NCBI RefSeq assembly: GCF_047468865.1
Contig: NZ_JBLGTV010000007.1
Span: forward strand, 62,001-126,000
Length of the DNA stretch: 64,000 bases
Source of the DNA: Castellaniella hirudinis_A
Lineage (GTDB): Bacteria; Pseudomonadota; Gammaproteobacteria; Burkholderiales; Burkholderiaceae_B
Reading direction: 5' to 3'
Shown: positions 59,781 through 64,000 of the stretch, piece after piece
Position numbering within the stretch: position 1 is the stretch's first letter
Layout: each line of letters begins with the position of its first letter
Position numbers and translations under genes: made by a program
Notes under the pieces: model-generated
Told to the model about the DNA's origin: nothing
Database searches by the model: none
Seen by the model: only the letters and a program-made list of their open reading frames with translations

Positions 59781-62700
59781 ATGGGCGATGAACTGGATGC
59801 CGACCGGCGCTTGCAACTGGCCAAGGCGCGGGCGCAGGCGGCGGATGTCTGGCGGGCGCAGGTGGAAACCGGCGCGGTATTGCACCGGCAGCGGGCCGCG
59901 CATCTGGATGCCCAGGCAAAGCGGCAGCAGGTGGTGGCGCGTCGCCTGCAGCATCATGTGGATGAACTCAATGCCGTGCTGGATGCGCGGGATGCGGACA
60001 TCAGCCGCCAGCAGCGGGAAATCGCCTGGCTGCGGGAACAAATTCGCCTGTGGCGGCTGGGGGGCATCCGACGCGCCCTGCGGCGCGCGCGCGCGATCCT
60101 GCTGCGCCGGCCCCTGGGATCCGACCTCGATCAGGGCCGCCCGGCTGCCGATGCGGCGGCGGCCCCAAGCGCGCAGGCAATCTCCGCCTTGACTGCGGGC
60201 GGTTGCGCCGCCGCGCCGGGTGCGGATGGCGCTGCCCCTGAAGCCTCGGCCTTTGCGCCGGATGCGGATGGCGCTGCCCTCGAAGCCCCGGTCTTTGCGC
60301 CCGAGGCCCCCTTTGCCGCAGGCCGGCAGGCCCGACGGGACACGCTGCCCGATCTTTGGCTGATCACCGCCCTGGGGCACACGCCCGCCGTCGCGGCGCA
60401 GTTGACGCCGATGCTGGCTGCGCTGGTCGGCCGGGCCAATGTGTTTCTGTGGGATCTGGGCGAGGCCGCCTCGGCGGATGCCGGCCTGCCCGATGCCATC
60501 CAGGCGCAGGTCGCGGGCCATGCGACGGTGCCGGGCATCCGGGAAGACTACGCGCTGGCGCGCCAGCGCGTGCGCCAGGCCCATGATTGGCTGGCCCGGC
60601 AGGCCCCGGAATGCACGGCCTTGGTGCTGGGGTCGCACTGCAAAAGCGTGCTGCCCGCGCTGGCGGGCTGCCCAGTGCCGCTGTTGTGCGTGCTGCCGGA
60701 TGCGGCCGTGTACGCCGATGACATTTATTTCTGGCAAGAGCTGTTCTTCTGGTCGGATTACACGGCGTTTACCAGTGCCCCAGCCCGCCGCCAGGCGCTG
60801 GCGATCTGTTCCTACCTGCGGTCCGACCATGTGGGCCTGTTGCCGGGCGCGCCCTGGGCGCCCCCCGTTGCCCCGGATGCCGCCGCGCCCGCCGTTTCCG
60901 CCGTTCCCGCCGCGTCGAATGCCGCTGCCATGCCAGCGGCCCCGGGTGTCGTTGCATCGAATGACCGCGCCTCATTGGTGGCCCCAGATGCCGCCGCGTC
61001 CGCCGCGCCCCTGGCCACGCCTGCCGCCGCCGATACGCCTGCCACCGTGCCCCCCGCCGTGTCGCAGGTGCTGGGGTGGGGCCCCGCCAGCCGCGCCGGG
61101 GGGCTGGATGCCTTTGTGCAGTGCGCGCAGGCGCTGCACAAAACGGGCGCCGCCGCCGGTTGGCATTTTCTGTGGCTGCTGGACGATGCGGGCACCGCGC
61201 CAGACCCTGAATTCCTGCTCGACCTGCGCGAGGAAATCGCTCAGGCGGGTTTGTCCGATCTGGTCACCCTGGACGTTCTGGCCGAAAAGCAACGGGCCGA
61301 TCCCGGCCTGTTCCAGCAGGCGGCGGTATGCCTACTGCCCGCCCGCGCCGACCTGTCGGGCTCTCCCGCGGGATACCTGCTGGGCCAGGGCGTTCCCGTG
61401 CTGGGGTTTGCCGGGACGGGGGCCATGGCCATGGCAATCGCCGACCAGGGGTTTGCCCAGCCCTGCCTGGCCCCTCCGGGGGATGTGCCCGCCCTGGCCC
61501 AGCGCCTGCGGGCTTTGACGGAAGATGCCGTGGCCCGCCGGACGCTGGCGGCGGCCCTGGCGCGGGCGGATTGGCGCGCCTTGGGCACGGCGGCCTATGC
61601 CGATGCCGTGCTGGGCTTGTGCGCCCTGGCCCGCGCCCGGATGCAACAGGCGTGGCGGGACGAGGCCGTCCTGGCGTCTTCGGGCCAGCTCGATGCGGCC
61701 TTCATGGGCGAAATCGTCAATCTGAAGGACGAGCCCGTCTGCAGCGACGCCCTGAACTACATTCAAGCCTGGCGCTGCGGCATGGGCGCGCGCAGGCCCC
61801 GGGCCGGGTTTCATCCGGGCATTTATGCGCAGTATCATGCTGCCACGCCCACGCCCACGCCCACGCCCACGCCCACGCCCACGCCCACGCCCACGCCCAC
61901 GCCCACGCCCACGCCCACGCCGTCGGTCGCGCCGCCCACCCCGTTTGCCGATTACCTGGCCCGGGGCTGCCCCGCCGGCCCGTGGGATTATCCGGTGATC
62001 CGGCCTGCGCCGGCCCCCGTCGCATCGGCTTCCCCCGTGCCTCCCGTCGCATCGGCCTCCGCTGCACCTCCCGTCGCACCGCCCGTCGCGCCGGCCCCCG
62101 CCATCTCTCCCGCCGCGCCGTCCACCCTGCGCATCGCCTTGCACATCCACGCCTATTACCCGGACATGCTGGTGGACATGATCGAGCGCCTGCACGTCAA
62201 CCAGACCCGGCCCGATGTGTACGTCAGCGTGCCGGGCCAAGCCCAGCAGGCGCAGGCCGCCGACCTGCTGGCGGATTACCGGGGGCGGGTGCGGGCCATC
62301 GAAATCGTGCCCAACCGGGGGCGGGACATCGGCCCTTTCCTCACCACCTTCGGCCCCCGGCTGGCCCGCGACTACGACCTGATCGGCCATCTGCACACCA
62401 AGCGCAGCCCCCACGCCGACCGTCAGGTGATCGACCGCTGGCGCGTCTTCCTGATGGAAAACCTGCTGGGCGGCCCGCAGGGCGGGGCCATGCTGGATCA
62501 GATTGCCGCGCAGATGGCGGCGCACCCCCAGTGGGGCATGGTATTCGCGGATGATCCGCTGCTGCTGGGCTGGGATGGCAATCTGCAGTGCGCCCAACTG
62601 CTGGCCCGGTGGATGGGGGTATCAACACTGCCGCAGCAGTTTCTGTTTCCGGCGGGCACCATGTTCTGGCTGCGCCCCCAGGCTTTGCAGCCCTTCTTGA

Positions 62701-62849
62701 ACCTGGGCCTGCGGTACGACGATTACCCGGATGAACCCCTGCCCGTGGATGGCAGCGTGCTGCACGCGCTGGAACGCTTGTTTGGCGCCATCCCGCCCGC
62801 GCTGGGCCTGCCCGTGGCCGTCACCAGCGTGCCGGGCCTGAGCCGTTAG
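59781..62849 (+). CDS. Large RgpF-like (rhamnan synthesis F) surface-polysaccharide protein
   Basis: This 1022-residue protein begins with a helical, coiled-coil-like region (about 1-90), then an Ala/Pro-rich stretch, a glycosyltransferase-like region (about 185-640), a PT repeat, and a C-terminal RgpF domain. That domain reads IALHIHAYYPDMLVDMIERL, IEIVPNRGRDIGPFL and LIGHLHTKRSPHADR. RgpF proteins take part in rhamnose-rich polysaccharide synthesis. Start 59781 (ATG) is preferred to a TTG at 59754. Position beside wzm-wzt supports a role in the exported glycan. Confidence 0.82.
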   Translation: MGDELDADRRLQLAKARAQAADVWRAQVETGAVLHRQRAAHLDAQAKRQQVVARRLQHHVDELNAVLDARDADISRQQREIAWLREQIRLWRLGGIRRALRRARAILLRRPLGSDLDQGRPAADAAAAPSAQAISALTAGGCAAAPGADGAAPEASAFAPDADGAALEAPVFAPEAPFAAGRQARRDTLPDLWLITALGHTPAVAAQLTPMLAALVGRANVFLWDLGEAASADAGLPDAIQAQVAGHATVPGIREDYALARQRVRQAHDWLARQAPECTALVLGSHCKSVLPALAGCPVPLLCVLPDAAVYADDIYFWQELFFWSDYTAFTSAPARRQALAICSYLRSDHVGLLPGAPWAPPVAPDAAAPAVSAVPAASNAAAMPAAPGVVASNDRASLVAPDAAASAAPLATPAAADTPATVPPAVSQVLGWGPASRAGGLDAFVQCAQALHKTGAAAGWHFLWLLDDAGTAPDPEFLLDLREEIAQAGLSDLVTLDVLAEKQRADPGLFQQAAVCLLPARADLSGSPAGYLLGQGVPVLGFAGTGAMAMAIADQGFAQPCLAPPGDVPALAQRLRALTEDAVARRTLAAALARADWRALGTAAYADAVLGLCALARARMQQAWRDEAVLASSGQLDAAFMGEIVNLKDEPVCSDALNYIQAWRCGMGARRPRAGFHPGIYAQYHAATPTPTPTPTPTPTPTPTPTPTPTPTPSVAPPTPFADYLARGCPAGPWDYPVIRPAPAPVASASPVPPVASASAAPPVAPPVAPAPAISPAAPSTLRIALHIHAYYPDMLVDMIERLHVNQTRPDVYVSVPGQAQQAQAADLLADYRGRVRAIEIVPNRGRDIGPFLTTFGPRLARDYDLIGHLHTKRSPHADRQVIDRWRVFLMENLLGGPQGGAMLDQIAAQMAAHPQWGMVFADDPLLLGWDGNLQCAQLLARWMGVSTLPQQFLFPAGTMFWLRPQALQPFLNLGLRYDDYPDEPLPVDGSVLHALERLFGAIPPALGLPVAVTSVPGLSR
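61845..61921 (+). repeat. Hexanucleotide repeat (ACGCCC)12.7 in the RgpF-like gene
   Basis: Twelve perfect ACGCCC units plus a partial one encode alternating Pro-Thr. The unit is 6 bp, so copy-number changes keep the frame. It joins two domains as a flexible linker of variable length. Confidence 0.95.
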
Positions 62850-62914
62850 TCCAGGCAACGGTTTTGTGTGAATTTTGCCTAATGTAAAGTCGAAAATGAA
62901 AAAAGCAGGTTTTT

Positions 62915-63139
62915 ATGCAGGCCATGCCTGCGGATATCCATTTGCCCACTGCGTCTTATGCCGATGATGGGGAAATAGTTCTTCCTTGGTTCCTGGGCCA
63001 GCGCCGTGCAGAGATGTCTTTTCTCGGTGAGGGTCAAATCGGCTGCACGATGCGTGAAAATGGGCGCTATGTTCCTGGCGCTGAAACGGCCAGCCCATCC
63101 TCTTTTCCTGCCGGTCTGCGGGATTACCTGCGCCGTTGA
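62915..63139 (+). CDS. Small hypothetical protein
   Basis: This 74-residue open reading frame starts MQAMPADIHLPTASYADDGE and contains IVLPWFLGQRRAEMSF, then a hydrophilic end SFPAGLRDYLRR. A weak CAGG lies 5 nt before the ATG. The pattern of 'DGEI...W' followed by a beta-rich stretch is seen in small accessory-island proteins, but I do not recognise a family. It is compositionally less GC-rich than its neighbours and could be a gene fragment. Confidence 0.45.
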   Translation: MQAMPADIHLPTASYADDGEIVLPWFLGQRRAEMSFLGEGQIGCTMRENGRYVPGAETASPSSFPAGLRDYLRR

Positions 63140-63208
63140 CATGTGTGGGCCTGTCTGTTTAAAGGAACAACAGCCGCAGCATCAGTGTCACCATTGTTAC
63201 AATATGCT

Positions 63209-63470
63209 ATCGTCTGTCCTCGGGAGGAGGCTTTCGCCAGCAAGGCCCGAGGCTAACAAGCATGAGCATGGTGCTGTGCGTTGTGGCGAAGTGGCAGCCA
63301 CGAGTTTGGTCTGGGGGGCGCAAGGAGAACCGCTGGCTCTGGGGGCCATGCCGATGATCTTGCAGAAGAACCCCAAAGATGCCTGGCACAAAGGAAAACG
63401 GCCACTTGCGCGGCCGTATCCTCTTTTGCGTCTTGGAGCCTAGCGTCCGTCCGAGGAGGGAGCTGCCAAA
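63209..63470 (+). ncRNA. Hairpin-rich segment upstream of an Abi gene (candidate AbiF-type RNA)
   Basis: No credible gene is seen in about 370 bp. The segment folds into several hairpins. CCTCGGG (63218) pairs with CCCGAGG (63246-63252) around an inner GGC-TTTC-GCC. TGTGGC pairs with GCCACG (about 63282-63302). AGGAAAACGGCC pairs with GGCCGTATCCT and is followed by CTTTT (63392-63426). CCGAGGA at 63450 can pair with TCCTCGG at 63217. A conserved RNA motif is known upstream of AbiF-type genes, and an Abi-like gene follows. Identity is inference. Confidence 0.35.
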
Positions 63471-63509
63471 CTATGTAACCCAAGCGCTTACGAGGCAATA
63501 GTAGCACAC

Positions 63510-64000
63510 ATGCTTAAACAGATCAAAAACAACACGGCAGGGAGCCAAGCACGTGTGCTGGCTTTATCGCATGCTCGCTTAAGCAGCTACCGCATCTTCT
63601 TCGGTGTGGTGGATGATGCCCAAGTGCTCGGACTTTATCAATGGAACGATGAACTGAGTGCGGTGCTTTTTCGCACGATCTCATTGGTTGAAATCGTGCT
63701 GCGCAACCAGTTTCATCGCGCGATGAGTTCACGGTACGGTGTTATCGGCGCGCAGGGCTCCAAAGACTGGTATGCGCATGTGGTCTTAGAACCTCGTTCT
63801 CAAGCAAAAATCACAGATATCACTCATCGTCGTCGAGGTAAGCAAACAGTGCCTCGTGTGCCTGCGCCTTCCCCTGACGATGTTGTGTCCAGGCTGACAT
63901 TCGGCTTCTGGCCGCATCTGCTGAATCTGAAAAAGGATGCCTATCAGCAGCCGGTAGATTGGGGGTCGATTCTGGTTGATGTACTCCCTGGCCATCGGCA
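63510..64000 (+). CDS. Abi-like (HEPN-type) protein, 3' end outside window
   Basis: The first 163 residues are present. LALSHARLSSYRIFFGVVDD, LGLYQWNDELSAVLFRTISL and VEIVLRNQFHRAM match the N-terminal half of Abi-like proteins, in which an LRN...H motif forms part of the catalytic site. FGFWPHLLNL is another family block. The start ATG at 63510 follows a structured region. It would act in abortive phage defence, together with or independently of the Abi gene at 36444. The remainder lies beyond the window. Confidence 0.8.
   Translation, partial: MLKQIKNNTAGSQARVLALSHARLSSYRIFFGVVDDAQVLGLYQWNDELSAVLFRTISLVEIVLRNQFHRAMSSRYGVIGAQGSKDWYAHVVLEPRSQAKITDITHRRRGKQTVPRVPAPSPDDVVSRLTFGFWPHLLNLKKDAYQQPVDWGSILVDVLPGHR

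Noticed and set aside
61845..61921. CRISPR array
   Set aside because: The short repeats here and in anmK are perfect 6-bp coding tracts without spacers; no array of 25-40 bp repeats with unique spacers is present in the window.
63209..63470. 6S RNA, tmRNA or RNase P RNA
   Set aside because: Conserved signatures of tmRNA and RNase P RNA are not visible, and the long symmetric closing stem with central bubble of 6S RNA is not convincing. I left it as an Abi-associated candidate.

Overview
The window reads as a GC-rich betaproteobacterial chromosome, most likely family Alcaligenaceae (Bordetella/Achromobacter relatives). The evidence is familiar Burkholderiales gene groupings (prmA with a zinc-ribbon DUF3426 gene; rplM-rpsI-argC-erpA; anmK-mepM-tyrS; glyA-nrdR-ribD-ribE; dnaQ-rnhA-gloB-mltD-fabI), a Bordetella-type ZIP transporter and a lysine/alanine-rich H1-like protein. 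The genus cannot be fixed from the sequence alone. One run of 94 Ns (19597-19690) lies inside anmK.

Layout. 1-17.3 kb is mostly housekeeping: ribosomal protein methylation, an envelope lipoprotein, gltX, a CoA-ligase-like GNAT acetyltransferase, darP, pmbA, an orphan TRAP solute-binding protein, L13/S9, argC and erpA. At 17.4-19.1 kb an Rpn-family nuclease gene lies between degraded copies of its own 3' end. 19.1-30.6 kb returns to conserved genes (anmK, mepM, tyrS, glyA, nrdR, ribD, ribE) plus a 773-residue RTX/S-layer-like protein. tRNA-Ser(GGA) at 30.7 kb is followed by a small remnant island with a toxin-antitoxin pair and a broken phage metallopeptidase gene, then a soluble chemoreceptor, a ZIP transporter, a DUF3311/sodium symporter pair, an Abi-family gene and tRNA-Val(CAC). 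37.8-44 kb is core again.

From 44 kb on the window is accessory. The most unusual structure is a 3.3-kb module (44077-47408). It holds two convergent genes, an ATP-grasp ligase and a P-loop NTPase/TPR protein, whose stop codons overlap. The start codon and ribosome-binding site of each gene lie inside a perfect 19-bp inverted repeat. A tyrosine recombinase gene ends inside the right-hand repeat. Inversion would leave both reading frames intact but exchange which gene follows the recombinase. I propose a recombinase-controlled switch; this is inference from sequence layout.

Beyond it are an alpha/beta hydrolase, a methyltransferase, a second Rpn locus (frameshifted by a 95-bp tandem duplication and again bracketed by tail remnants), two membrane acyltransferases, and an ABC-type polysaccharide export set (methyltransferase, Wzt, Wzm) divergent from a large RgpF-like protein. 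The window ends in a second Abi-like gene preceded by a hairpin-rich segment. In-frame hexanucleotide repeats recur in several coding genes (anmK twice, the RgpF-like gene), and Ser-rich simple-sequence tracts occur in both Rpn copies.
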